Source: Ehretia macrophylla (Eukaryota > Streptophyta > Magnoliopsida > Boraginales > Ehretiaceae). From it: 64,000 nucleotides of DNA. The stretch is from NCBI GenBank assembly GCA_037974665.1, contig CM075783.1, forward strand, positions 14,788,762 to 14,852,761, given 5' to 3'. Below are positions 36,742 to 48,000 of the stretch, one piece after another (the first letter of the stretch is position 1; every line of letters begins with the position of its first letter). A model generated the notes under the pieces. The model ran no database searches. It saw nothing but the letters and a program-made list of their open reading frames with translations, and was not told the origin of the DNA. The position numbers and the translations under genes were made by a program.

Positions 36742-39089
36742 TTTTGATTTCAATACTTCTAATACGTGCTAAATGTGCATTCATGAAATTTTCATCAAAA
36801 ACGGAGTCAGAAATTTTATCATCGATTTTCAGTGAATAGTGTTTTCGAAACACGTCCGCTATAATTTTGAAACTGGTCTTTTTAACCCTTCTAGACCTAG
36901 TCCACGGACTTTAATAGATCTGTGTTTGATGAAAACGGTTTTAAAATCGGCTTAAGAATTTATTAGGGTTTTTACACCGACTTTTGCGAAAATCGAGTTT
37001 TAAGCCGACTCGGGTGGAATTCTTTGAATGTAAAAACTTCTTGTCACCTAAAAATAACTCACTTGAGATATCTTGGGGGTTGCATAATTAATTTTAACTT
37101 GGTGATCACTAAAATGCAATTAAAGACATTAAAAACACAAAATACCTATTAAAATAACTTTGACTTTAATTAAAAAAAAATTGACCTTATAAGCTATTGT
37201 CACCTACACACACTCACACAACACAAAAACACCACCACACACACACACATTGCCGAGGGGTTGAGGGAGAAAAGAGAAGAAAGAAAACTCAAGCTTTTCA
37301 ATCAATTTTTCAAAGAAAAACCTAGTTTTTGTCCGTGAAACTTCGCACCGACTTGGATTCTGCTTGTTGGGCACGCATTGCACGCATTCCTAGGCTTATA
37401 TCGCATCTAAGGTGAGAGAAAAATTCTAGATCTCAAAATGTCATTTTTGTGTTTTTGCGTATAAATGAAGATTGAACCGTTAGAATTGAAATCTGATGTT
37501 AGATTATTGCTCCTTGCATGCTAGGGATCATTATATACTAATACTACGAGTTTCTTTCGGATATAGCATAATTTTTATTTTCCGGGTATTTAATTTTGAT
37601 TAAAATGTTCAAAGTTGATTTAATTGAGTTGCGTTGCTCGAAATCGATTGCCGTCGATTTCTAAATACTTGATAATTACGTGTTAGCGCTGTTGTAATGC
37701 CGAATTTTCGATTACATTGTTTGTGTGGAAATCCGGAAAATCCAGCCATGACGTCATAGGGTTTTAGGGTTATCGGGCATGTTTTGGAGGTGTTATGGTG
37801 GATTTCCGAGAGGGCTAATGTAGTAGGTTGAATGGGTGAGTGATAGGAACTGATTTGGCAATGTTTGGATTAGTAGATTGTAAGTTATGAATTTTAGAAG
37901 TTAGGTTGTCATTCTTTAATTTCTTGAACGATGCCTTAGATGGTTGGGTAGTGTTCGAGTGATGAATGGTGAGTTGTTGTTGAGTAATTTAGAGTTTAAT
38001 TATGAATATTATGCATGTCCGGTTAGATGGCCTACTTTGTCATCTAACTACGTTGTTTGATGTTTAATTTAATATCGATGTTATATTGATGTTATATTGA
38101 TGTTATTGATTGATTATTATTGAATGCGGGAATCGGGCACTCTTGTTGCTGATCTCCCAATTGATTGATCGATTTATGCTTGCATGATGATTGATGAAAA
38201 TGGAGCCTTGGTATGTGTGTGCCACCTCTCGGGCAGCGTCGGGCTGTCGGGTTGAAACCGGCATGACTGCCATAGGCTACCCCCAGCTCGCATGACGGAG
38301 ATGTCATGGAGGGAAGGGGATAGTGAGGTACCTCGGGTGCGTGAGTAATGGGGAGTTATAAGAAGAACGGTTGAGATCGTGATGGCGTTTGGAGCTACAC
38401 CAAATAGAGTATCCTTATTGAATGGTCATATAGTTATGTGATGATAGCTTTATTTATGTTATTATTGTTGTTGTGTGTTTACTTGCTCAAAGGACTAAAT
38501 CCAAGGAGCGTAGTGAATACTGTCGAGATCTATCGGATCCTCACTGGGCTTATGTATATAAGCTCACTCTCTATTAATGCATGTTTCAGGTGTACTTTCA
38601 CAAGATTACGGGTACGTGCCTCCTGAAGAGGAGAATGTGGAAAATGTGCCTTTTGTGGATGAGTCATATGTTCCCGAGTCTTATCTATGACTTTATGTTG
38701 TTAAATGTCTTGTATATTAGTTTAATAGACTTTATATGCTTTACGGTTCTTAATGTAATAGATATTGAAAAGATGTTGAACCAAATGATGTTAACTTAGC
38801 GGTTTCCTTTTTGTCTATGGTTAAATTGTAGTTGTGTCTCAACTTACTTTTGAATTGTATGATAAAGTTGAGGTATTGTATGTCATGTTGGAACGGAGGC
38901 GTATAACGAGGATGTTTTATTGTATAATATGGTTGTGTTGTATGTTGTTGTTTATATTGAGGAATTACGGGATGTATGATGTTTAATGAGGTTGGTTTAG
39001 AACCTCGGAAATCTGTTTACTGTCGTTATGCCGCCGAAATTCCGTTGCGTCCTGACTTATCGTAGGTGGGGTCGAGTTGGGGTGTGACA
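36643..39089 (+). repeat. 3' LTR of the young Tekay-type element
   Basis: 2447 bp, TGTGAAACCCC to GGGGTGTGACA. Nearly identical to the 5' copy outside one length-difference block. The stem-loop is at 38546-38565. Confidence 0.95.
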
Positions 39090-39094
39090 CTTTA
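39090..39094. repeat. Right target-site duplication of the young element
   Basis: CTTTA, identical to 29430-29434. Confidence 0.9.
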
Positions 39095-39457
39095 GTTGTT
39101 TGACTTGGGATTAAAATAATGCTGAGTGGAATGTTTAGGATAGTTTTAATTTTATTTTAGTGTTAGTGGAATTTGTAGGATTTGAATTAGGAATTTAATA
39201 ATGGTTAGTGGATTGTGTAGGATTATTCTATTACCTAGTGCTTTGTGCAGGAATCTTTTTAGATTGGTGTGCAGGCACGCATTCTTAGGTTTAGGGCACT
39301 ACTACGAGGCAATGCACGTACTTCAAGACAAATGCACGCAATTCAAGGTAATGCACGTAATTCACGGTAAGGCACTTAAATCTAGGTTAAAACACGCAAT
39401 TCAAGATTAGTACACAAATATCTAGGTATCGCACATAAATCGAGGTCGGGCCTCATA
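39095..39457 (-). repeat. Family-A solo LTR, last piece, with 20-bp minisatellite
   Basis: Reverse of the first 0.36 kb of the family-A LTR. Between about 39270 and 39450 a degenerate unit of about 20 bp (variants of ATGCACGYAATTCAAGGTA) repeats roughly nine times. The mirror array is at about 45110-45455. Confidence 0.85.
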
Positions 39458-39462
39458 GCTTG

Positions 39463-39526
39463 TGTAGTAAAAGGTTACCTCGTTGTGATACCAAGGTTTT
39501 GCCAAAACAAAACCAAATGGGGAGAT
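39463..39526 (+). other. Sirevirus polypurine region
   Basis: Return of the Sirevirus after the family-A solo LTR. AAATGGGGAGAT at about 39515-39526, directly before the 3' LTR start, is the polypurine tract. Confidence 0.75.
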
Positions 39527-40012
39527 TGTTAAAAGACAATAAAATTAATTGGACTTTGATTGGCTATGTTTTTGCAAACCTTTTTACCATTTGTATTATG
39601 TAGGAAACATATTATGGTAACTTACCATAAAAAAAAAGATTTGTGATGATTAAGGAATTGTATTAATTGTCCATTCATAAGGAAATGAAGAATATAGTTT
39701 TATGAGAATAGGCCTTTCTTGAAGCCCAAGCAATGATGATCTGTAGCAATCAAGTATATATATATGTGGAATATGTCACAGAGAATGCATAGACGAAACA
39801 GCAAGAAAATATAAGGGATTTATGTCTATTGTTCCGTGTCATGTTACAACATGTACAATCTGTGGTTGAGTTTTTAGTTTTATAAGTGTTGCAACTTTGT
39901 TTATTTTGACAATGTGTCATGAACAACTTGTATAAGCCTTCGAGTGATTAGATTACTGTATCCTTTAATCATTCTTCGGGAGAAGAAGTTGTAGTTCTCG
40001 GGAGAGAATGCT
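39527..40012 (+). repeat. Sirevirus 3' LTR, left part
   Basis: Begins TGTTAAAAGAC and aligns with 2901 to about 3390 of the 5' LTR. It stops where a family-C LTR begins at 40013. Differences from the 5' copy are about 8% by eye. Confidence 0.88.
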
Positions 40013-42191
40013 TGTGAAACCCCATATTTTGTCTTTATCTCGATTTGTGTGTTTTACCTCGTTTTGCGTGATTTGACATGTTTATGTGTTATATGAACTA
40101 GAATGTGCTAGATATGTGATTTATACTCCTAATACATGCTAAGTGTGCATTCATGAAATTTTCATCAAAAAAGGAATCAAAAATTTTATTGTCGACTTTT
40201 ATGAATAGTATTTTTGAAACACGTTCGCTATAATTTTGAAACTGGTCTTTTTGACCTTTCAAGACCTAGTCCTCGGATATTAATAGACTTGTATTTGATT
40301 AAAACGGATTTCAAATTGGCTTAAGAATTTAAAAGGGTTTTTATACCTTCTTTTGCGAAAATTGAGTTTTAAGCCGACTCGGGTAAAAATGTTTGAATGT
40401 AAAATTTCTTGTCACCTAAAAATAAACTACTTGAGATAGTTTAGGTGTTGCATAATTTTTTTGAGCAAGAATAATCAAGAAAATGAATTAAAAGGCTAAA
40501 AACACTAAAAATAAACTAAGTGTCAACTTTGACTTTCATTTATTTTGTTGACCATTTGCTTATAAGTGGTTAGACACATTAGAAAGCACACAAAACACAC
40601 TCACTCAACACACACAAGGCTGAGAGGCCATAGGAGAAAAACAAGAAGAAAAACTCAAGGTTTTCAAAGAGATTTTTTATTAGAACTTGCATTTAAAGGC
40701 TAAATTTCATCAACCAAAGCTTGACTCCATTTGTTGGGCATCCATTGAGCATCTTTCTAGCTTCAAAACACATCAAAGGTGAGAGAAAAATTCTAGATCT
40801 CAAATGTCATCTTTTATGTTTTTGTGTATAATTGAATTTTGAACCGTTAGAATGTTGAATTGATATTATATTATTGCTCAGTGCATGCTAAGGATCGTTT
40901 ATATATGTTTATATAAGATTTGAACCGTTGTAGTATGCATTTCTATTTTCGGGTATTAAAAGTTGAGTATTTGACTATTTGTTGATTATTTGGAGTTGTA
41001 GTGGTTGGAATCAATTGCCGTTGGCTTGTAAAAGTTTGTTAAATGCGTGGTAGTAATGTTGTAATGCCGAAATTTTGATTGCGATGGCGGTGCAAAAGTC
41101 CAAAAAATTCAGCCAAGGTGTATTAGGGTTGTTGGGCTTGATTTGGATGTATTTTGGTTGGTTTTCGGGGGAGCTAATGTAGTTGATTGAGTGGGTGAGT
41201 GATAGAAAGTGGTTTGGAGGTTATCAGATTAGTAGAGTGTAAGTTATGATTATTGGAAGTTTAGGTTGTCTTTCCTTAAAATGTTGAATTATGCCTTTAG
41301 TTGTTTGAGTGATTGAATTATGAGTTGTTAATGGTTAGACTAGGGTTTGATTGTCTGGTTTAATGCATGTTAAGTTGGGTGGCCTACTTTGTCATCTAAC
41401 TTAGTTGTTTGTTGTTTATTTGGTTAGTTGTTGTTATATTGTTGAAAAGATGATTATTGATTGATTATTGATAAGCCAGGAGATAGTCAACCTGCAAAGT
41501 TGTCCTCCTGTGATGTGAATATTTATTATTATTGTCATGAGTCTTGGTATGTGTATGCCACCTCTCGGGCAGCGTCGGGCTGTCGGGTTGAAACCGACAT
41601 GACTACCATAGGCTACCCCCAGCTCGCATGATGGATGTGTCATGGAAGGAGGGGCTAGTGAGGTACCTCGGGTGCGTGAGTAATAGGGAGTTATAAGAAG
41701 AATGGTTGAGATCGTGGTAGCGTTTGGAGCTATACCAACTAGAGTATCATTTATTGATTGGTCATTATAATTAATGTGCTTATATTGTTATTGATGATTG
41801 CTGTGTGTTACTGCTCAAAGGATGATTTCCAAGGAGTATAGTAAATACTGTTAGAGATCTATCGAATCCTTACTAAGCTTGTTTTATATAAGCTCACTCT
41901 CAATTATTGCATGCTTACAGGTTATATTGAGCAAGATTACAGGTACGTGCCTCCAGAAGGGGATAATGTGCCATATGTGGACGAGTTCTATGTGTCAGAG
42001 TCTTGTCCTTGATGTCTGAGATGTTATACACTTTGTTGTCTTGTATATTAAACTAGTTGTCTTGTATTTACTTTGTAGTTTATGATGTATAAGTTGTAGC
42101 AAAGATAATGAATTAAATGATGCTAACTTAGTAGTCTTTCTTTTGATTATGATTAGGTTGCTAGGTTGGTTATAATCTATTTTGTAATGTA
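40013..42191 (+). mobile_element. Family-C LTR, partial
   Basis: Starts TGTGAAACCCC and follows the family-C LTR in order: TATA-like box near 40560, AGGTGAGAG block near 40779, GC-rich block (about 41560-41640), stem-loop (about 41875-41896). It ends at 42191 against the Athila LTR, without the usual TGACA terminus. The left flank ATGCT (40008-40012) is Sirevirus LTR sequence. No internal coding region. Confidence 0.85.
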
Positions 42192-43595
42192 TGTCCGTTT
42201 TTGGCAAATCATATCAGTTTTTCGGGTAGAAACAACTTTCTGAGCAAAACGCAAGACTTTTAGTCTTGCGGCGGCGTGATTTTAGCCAAATTTAATCATT
42301 TGGAGGGTCAAAACAGTGAAAAACACCCAAAAATGCTGCGGTCAACAATCTGGTCAAAGTCAACAAAGAGAAAAAAGTCAACTATTTCAGAATTTTGCTT
42401 ATAAAAAGAGCTTCAACCCTTTGAGAATTGGGGAATTACTTTTGGAGTATTATCAATATTTTTTATATAATTCCGAGTTAATTCTATTTAGTTTTAAATT
42501 TTAGTTTTAGTTAATTAAGTAGTAGTAGAATACTGGGGAAGTCCTGCCTAGGTAGCTCTTATTCGGGGAAATTTTGCTTGAATAGCTACTTTTAGCGGGA
42601 AGTCCGACCCAAGTAGTTATTATTCGGGGGAGGTTCTGCCCGAATAGCTTTTAATAGGAAAGCTCTTATTCGGGGGAAACTCATCCCTAATAGTTTTTAT
42701 TCGGGGGAAATTAGCTCCGTCCGAATAGCTATTTTGTGATGGACCTCTGCTCAAATTTTGGGAATCAGAAATACTCATTTCGTCGATATGGGGAAGCCTT
42801 TCTTGACTTTCTTTTATTTACATAACTCGTATTCATTTATGTCTGAGTAGATTGATATCTAGGGGTGAATATTATAAATGATAGTATTTTAATATTTGGT
42901 CTTGGATTTAGTTTATTCAATTCATATTGCAATGTATGACTTGTTTTAATTTAGTATTTCATATGTAATGTTTTTAAATAGACGTTATGATTGCTTTACT
43001 TTCACTTCATGAATATTATACTTGTAGTTAATATTATGAATGTGTTACTTTCGTGTCATATAAATGTTTTAATCATGATTTTATAGGTTGTACTATAGAT
43101 TCCATGAAACTATAGGTTGTACTATAGTTTCTATCTGTAAGGTTAATTCCTTAGTTTAATTTGCCTTGTTGTACTAAGTTAAAATAAGCTAAGTAGATTA
43201 ATTAGGTTTACAGCTTTTAGCTTAACCGGGTGTATGCTTGTAGCTTAAACCCTTGCAGAGCTGGATAAACTAGATATCGAGCCTATATTAATTACCTCGT
43301 TTACATGTTCAAACCCCCAGATCACCACCTCTCCTATTCCACTAATACTTAGTATAACTTAGATAATTTAGTTAGTTTAATTTAGTTTACATTTCTCGCA
43401 CGTTACTCAAACTCTTTGCGAATTGTCACTTAAACGCTTTAACATTTTCACACTACTTCACTAACTTAACTAACGAGCTTTCCTGTGGTATGATTCCGCA
43501 CTCATAGCACACTACACTAGGAAGATCCGTGCACTTGCGGGTATTTTAACTTGGTTTATTTTGCGCACATTTTAACGCACAACCCGATTGCATCA
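42192..43595 (+). repeat. Athila-type 5' LTR, partial
   Basis: Matches 61937-63339 of the 3' LTR and ends GCATCA just before the primer site. The complete 3' copy starts about 280 bp further left (TGATG, pairing with terminal CATCA). It contains a hairpin at 42251-42269 and a hairpin array at 42535-42737. Confidence 0.88.
42535..42737 (+). repeat. Array of about six 30-bp hairpin-forming units in Athila LTR
   Basis: Units starting GGGGAA or GGGGGA begin near 42535, 42565, 42596, 42626, 42672 and 42703. Most contain TATTCGGGG paired with CCCGAATA or a close variant, so each can form a small stem-loop. The same array is at 62278-62480 in the 3' LTR. Confidence 0.85.
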
Positions 43596-43601
43596 AGTTT
43601 T

Positions 43602-43619
43602 TGGTGCTATTGCCGGGGA
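43602..43619 (+). other. Athila primer-binding site, aspartate-tRNA type
   Basis: TGGTGCTATTGCCGGGGA resembles the usual Athila/Tat primer site (TGGCGCCGTTGCCGGGGA) with a few differences, six bases after the LTR end. Confidence 0.8.
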
Positions 43620-43690
43620 AGCACGGTATAGTTTAGTTATTGATAAAAGTATTTGTATACTTGTTTAAAGTGTTTATTTTATCTGCTTTT

Positions 43691-43800
43691 TAAAATAATA
43701 ATAATAATAATAATAAAATAAAAATAAATAAATAAATAATAAATAAATAAATAAATAAAAATTATTTTTATTTTTATTTTTTAAAAAATTTTAAAAAAAT
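43691..43800. repeat. AT-only low-complexity tract
   Basis: (AAT)n and (AAAT)n runs followed by T-rich and A-rich stretches, almost without G or C, in the Athila leader between primer site and gag. Confidence 0.9.
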
Positions 43801-43938
43801 TGTTTGGGAATTTTGATTGATTGAAAAGTTAGTCATTTTAACAATTCATCTGATCTTTTATCTATTACTTCTTGTAAAGTATATTAGTATTTTTAATCTT
43901 GTAATTTTATTTCGTATTTAAAGTTTATAAGTCGTTGT

Positions 43939-45090
43939 ATGCATGGGCGTTGTTCTTTGGATCCAAAACTCGCCTCGTTTGATCCTGAGCTCAAGAAAAA
44001 TTTGCGTAGGAAGTTAAAATTCCCTATGGTGGATTAATAAGTAAATATCCTGCCTCTTCCTATAACTCAACATGTTAATCAACCTGTGAACCAACTGATG
44101 AATTTACGTCAACATTTTTCACCAGGTGATTTTGACCCTGAATTTGCCATAGCCCCACCGGCTCTTGGCAATATAAATTTTGAGCTCAAAACAGGTACTA
44201 TTTCAATGCTTCCTTCCTTCAATGGAAAAAGCAATGAAAATCCTCACGTTCACATTGTGCAATTGATTGAAGCATGCATAACGCTTCACATTCCTAATAT
44301 GAGCCGTGAAAATATTCACCTGCGTCGTTTCCCTTTTCATTGAAAGATAAAGCCAAACAGTGGCTAAATCATCTAGATGTAGGAGTGATCACTTCTTGAG
44401 GAGAACTTATTCGGAAATTTTTACATAGGTTCTTCCCAATGACTAAGACTACTACTTTGCGAACAGACATCATGACATTCGCACAGTCAGACTTAGAGCC
44501 ATTTCATGAATCGTGGGAAAAGTTTAACGATCTTAAGAATCAGTGTCCTCATCATGGGTTTGATCGTCCCGAACTCTTGCATTATTTTTTCAAAGGTCTT
44601 ACCCCTCATAATAAGATGATAGTTAATGCAATGAGCAATGAAGGTATTTATAAATTCACAGCGGACGAAGCTTGGAGAAGAATAGAAAATATTGCTGAAG
44701 ACTCTCTCCAAAACACTACTGATGGCAGAGAGAGTAAGAGCACCCATAATCCCCAAAAGAGGGCATTGTTTGAAGTTAACTCTAGCTCCAATTCCCAATT
44801 GACTGACAAAGTAGATGCCCTAGCTCAACAATTAGAAAAATTCATCTCTCTAGGGTCTTCTTCTTCTTCAGCTTCTCAGATCACAGAAGTTTGTACTGTA
44901 TGTTCTGCAGTAGATCACTTTACTATGGACTGTCCAATCGGTTCACAATTTCCTGAATTCATGCAAGAACAAGTTTGTGCCGCCCAAGGATATACAAGGA
45001 ATTACAATCCGTATTCTAACACGTATAATTCAGGCTGGCGAGACAATCCCGCATTTTCATGGCGACAAGGGAATCAAGAGATTCAGTTTC
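43939..45090 (+). pseudogene. Athila gag fossil, left part
   Basis: Begins MHGRCSLDPKLASFDPELKK. Later segments include FELKTGTISMLPSFNGKSNE and HVHIVQLIEACITL (about 44190-44285), FHESWEKFNDLKNQCPHHGF (about 44500-44560) and a cysteine/histidine pair pattern CTVCSAVDHFTMDCP near 44895-44935. All are typical of Athila-clade Gag. It is cut at 45090 by a family-A solo LTR and continues at 48755. A few breaks. Confidence 0.88.
45086..45090. repeat. Left target-site duplication of the second family-A solo LTR
   Basis: GTTTC, matched exactly at 48750-48754. Confidence 0.9.
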
Positions 45091-48000
45091 TGTGAGGCCC
45101 GACCCCAAATAACGTGTGTTACCGCGATTTGCATGCCTTAGACCTAGAATTATATGACTGACCTTGGATTATGTGCCTTGTCTTGGTTTTCGTGCATGCC
45201 TCGTCATACATGCCTTGACCTAGGATTGTGTGCCCAGACCTCGATTTGCGTGCGTCACCTCATTTTATGTGCGTTAACCTTGAACTGCGTTCCTTAACCT
45301 AGATGTAGAGTTATGCCTTGAATTGCATGCATTGCATTGAACTACGTGCCTTGCATTGGTTTACGTGCATTCACCTAGGGTTGCGTGCATTTACTTTAGA
45401 ATATGTGCATTTGTCTTGAAGTTCATGCCTTACATCGTAGTGCGTGCCCTAGATAGAAGCTCACTAAACGATAAAGAATCCTATACAAAGCACTAGACTA
45501 TAAAATAATCCTATAAACACCACTAACTATTATTATAATCCTAAATCAACTCACTAAATGACAGAAGCTCACTAAACACTAAACATTCTTTATTCTCACC
45601 TAAAACCTATGCACACAAAAACTTATACACACTAATACTATAATACAACATTATACAATTCAAAACAACACAAAAATGCTCCATAATTGCATGCTATGGC
45701 CAGCCATGCCTAGCATTTGGACAAGCTTGCACAATTTATTAAATATCCTAGACATTCTATGACACACACAAAACACAAAGCATAAAAATAATCCTATACA
45801 CCCTGCCCCAAGCTCTCTTTCTCGGCCTCCTCACCACATGCTCCCTCACAATTCAAAAAATGCATAATTGACAAAACAATTTCAGCCTTGTATCATACCA
45901 AGGCTGACACACACAATCTATCACACAACAACTCACCAAAAAACTCTCTCAAGGCATTCAAACTCTCTCATTCTCTCTCTCTCTCTCGGCTATGGCTGTC
46001 CTTTGAGCTTCCAAGACCTCAAGCTCACACTCTAGGACTCTCCAAGCTTCGGCCCTAGCTAGGAACTCAAGGCAGATAACTCAAAGTCGCACACAAGCTC
46101 ACACCACCTCACATTTCGGCTATAGGTAAATTTTGATAGTTTTCTTCCTTGTCTTTTGGTTTCACACACATGCACACTTCCTACACAAGATAACTAAGCT
46201 AGGATTTAAGGAAAAACCAGCTACCATTCGGCCAAGCTAAGGATAGGAAGGATTTGGCACCATCCAAACTCAAAAACAAGGGTTTTATGCACATTTGCTA
46301 AGTCTTCAAAGAGGTGAGGGTTAAATATTTTTAAATGCTTTCAAAACTCACATGAATGCTCTCATATGGCTATATTTACCTTTGAAGTTCATGTATATGT
46401 GTTTATATGAGCCTATCTACTCATGCATGGCTTGAGAACAGCTAGAATCTTTGAGATATGCAAATACGTTTTCTGGCAGATTTTTGACCTTTCAGACCAA
46501 AATAGTTTTTGCCTAGTAAAAGATGTTGAAAATGTATGAAACTTTTTTGGTCACTAGATTTTTCAGTTCTGAACATATTTTGAAGAAATAGGCTAAGGCT
46601 CAATGTGACTTTAAGACCCTTAGAAATGGAAAATATTGCAATATGTCTAAAACTGGACAGTTTTACGTAGTCTCACGGTTGTGGCCATAACTATTAAGTC
46701 TGAACTCCAAATGCTGCGAGGTTTGTTCCTAGTTTTAAAGCACTATTTAAGCTTAAATTTGAAATTTGGTTTACAGAATTTGGAGGTTATTTACTTAGTT
46801 AAATGAATAAGGGAAAACAGCCTAATGCAGTGGGGTTTTTGCTTGATAATATGCTTTGAATCATGTGGTAACTTTACTTGTGGTATTGAATTCTTGGAAT
46901 TGTGGAAATTAAAAGTTGTGTGGGATGTTTTGGTTGGTTGAGGTTGCTTAATTTGGTTGGTGCATGACTTAGGTTCATTATTTGATGAATTGTTGCTTAA
47001 TCGCATGTGTAAGCACGTAGTTGAGGCCTTATTGCTTATGAATACTTGCTAAGTGATGATCCTATGGTTAAATGTGTTCAATTGAGTGATTAGTAGGCTA
47101 TCCAATAATCCCTAAGCATGTATAAAATGACTTAAGTACCTCTTTTGGTTCTTAGTGAACAAAATCAACACCCAAGCACGGCTTTTACAAACCCTAATGG
47201 CTTCGTAGACTCCCAAGTCATAAACCACTCTTGTGTGATTCATAATTGATGTTGAGGAAGGTTAATAGGCTGCCCAAAATTGTCTTTATAGCCCTAAGCA
47301 TGGTTCTCGATGATTGCATGTTGATAAGTGAACTAATCTTGTACTCGGTCTTGTATAAGTGTCGTTGCATGCTTGTATGATCTCAACACTTGATATGTGA
47401 ACCCAAAATGAGTTATATGACTTGATTTATATGTGTTACTTGGCTGCCCGTTTAATGTTCATATACCTCTAAGTGAATCTACATGACAAAGAATGCCTCG
47501 TATGTTTAATTGTCAATATGTGATCTTCTATTTGCTCGGAGGCAATCTACCTTGTTGACCTCCTAATGTGAATTGTTAAAAGACATTATATGGCTTATTT
47601 TGAACATGATTACTTGGTTGCCCGTGAAAGTTTAATTGCTTTCAGATTGATATATGAAATGATTATATGTTCTTACAATGCCTTACGTGCCAATATGTCG
47701 AAATGTGATCATATACTTGCTTGGAGGCAACCTACTTTGTTGACCTCCTAATGTGAAATATTAAATGCCATAAATGTGCATTGCATACAAGGTTGCAACC
47801 TTTCATTCTGGCATGGTAGCGTTCGCGTTACTCTGGGAGGCATCGGGCTTGCCGGTGTATTAGCGTGACTACCACGGTCCAATTCCCTCTATCGCTTGGG
47901 GGCTAGACTTCCTCAGAGAGTTGGGTTGTAGGATTTGGTGTACATTTATAGTACACCTATTGGGAGTGATAAGTGGATGATTGATGCCAGCTATAACAAT

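Larger units (their letters stand above)
29435..39089 (+). mobile_element. Young, whole-looking Tekay/Del-type Ty3/Gypsy element (family C)
   Basis: A 9655-bp element with two LTRs (2213 and 2447 bp), primer site, one long gag-pol frame, purine tract and an exact 5-bp target duplication CTTTA (29430-29434 and 39090-39094). Apart from one block that makes the 5' LTR 234 bp shorter, I counted only about four differences between the LTRs (about 0.2%). At usual plant rates of 0.7-1.3 x 10^-8 per site per year this suggests roughly 0.1 million years (inference). The element looks whole, with no break in gag-pol. It sits inside the reverse family-A solo LTR, itself inside the Sirevirus. It is the only intact long reading frame in the window. 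Confidence 0.95.
21413..39457 (-). mobile_element. Family-A solo LTR, reverse strand, with three nested insertions
   Basis: Reverse complement of the LTR at 45091-48749. It starts TGTCACACCCC and ends CCTCATA (expected CCTCACA). Own pieces are 21413-21759, 25361-26011, 27172-29434 and 39095-39457, about 3624 bp after removing insertions and one copy of each duplication. The forward copy is 3659 bp. No internal region remains, so it is a solo LTR. Family-level placement is Tekay-like from shared LTR blocks only (inference). Its left-end minisatellite lies in 39240-39450 and its stem-loop at 25728-25743. Confidence 0.9.
2901..40012 (+). mobile_element. Sirevirus (Ty1/Copia, SIRE/Maximus lineage) fossil, heavily nested
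   Basis: Its own sequence is about 9.6 kb: 2901-9352, 18853-21412 and 39458-40012. Order of parts: 5' LTR, primer-binding site, gag with two zinc knuckles, pol in Copia order (protease, integrase, reverse transcriptase, RNase H), a long post-pol region with an env-like fossil, polypurine tract, partial 3' LTR. Two insertions split it: a Tekay-type element at 9353-18852 and a family-A solo LTR at 21413-39457. The right part of its 3' LTR is not in the window; a family-C LTR starts at 40013. It is broken, with roughly twenty interruptions across gag-pol. The comparable LTR parts differ by about 8% by eye, making it the oldest datable element here, a few million years at usual plant rates (inference). 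Confidence 0.9.
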
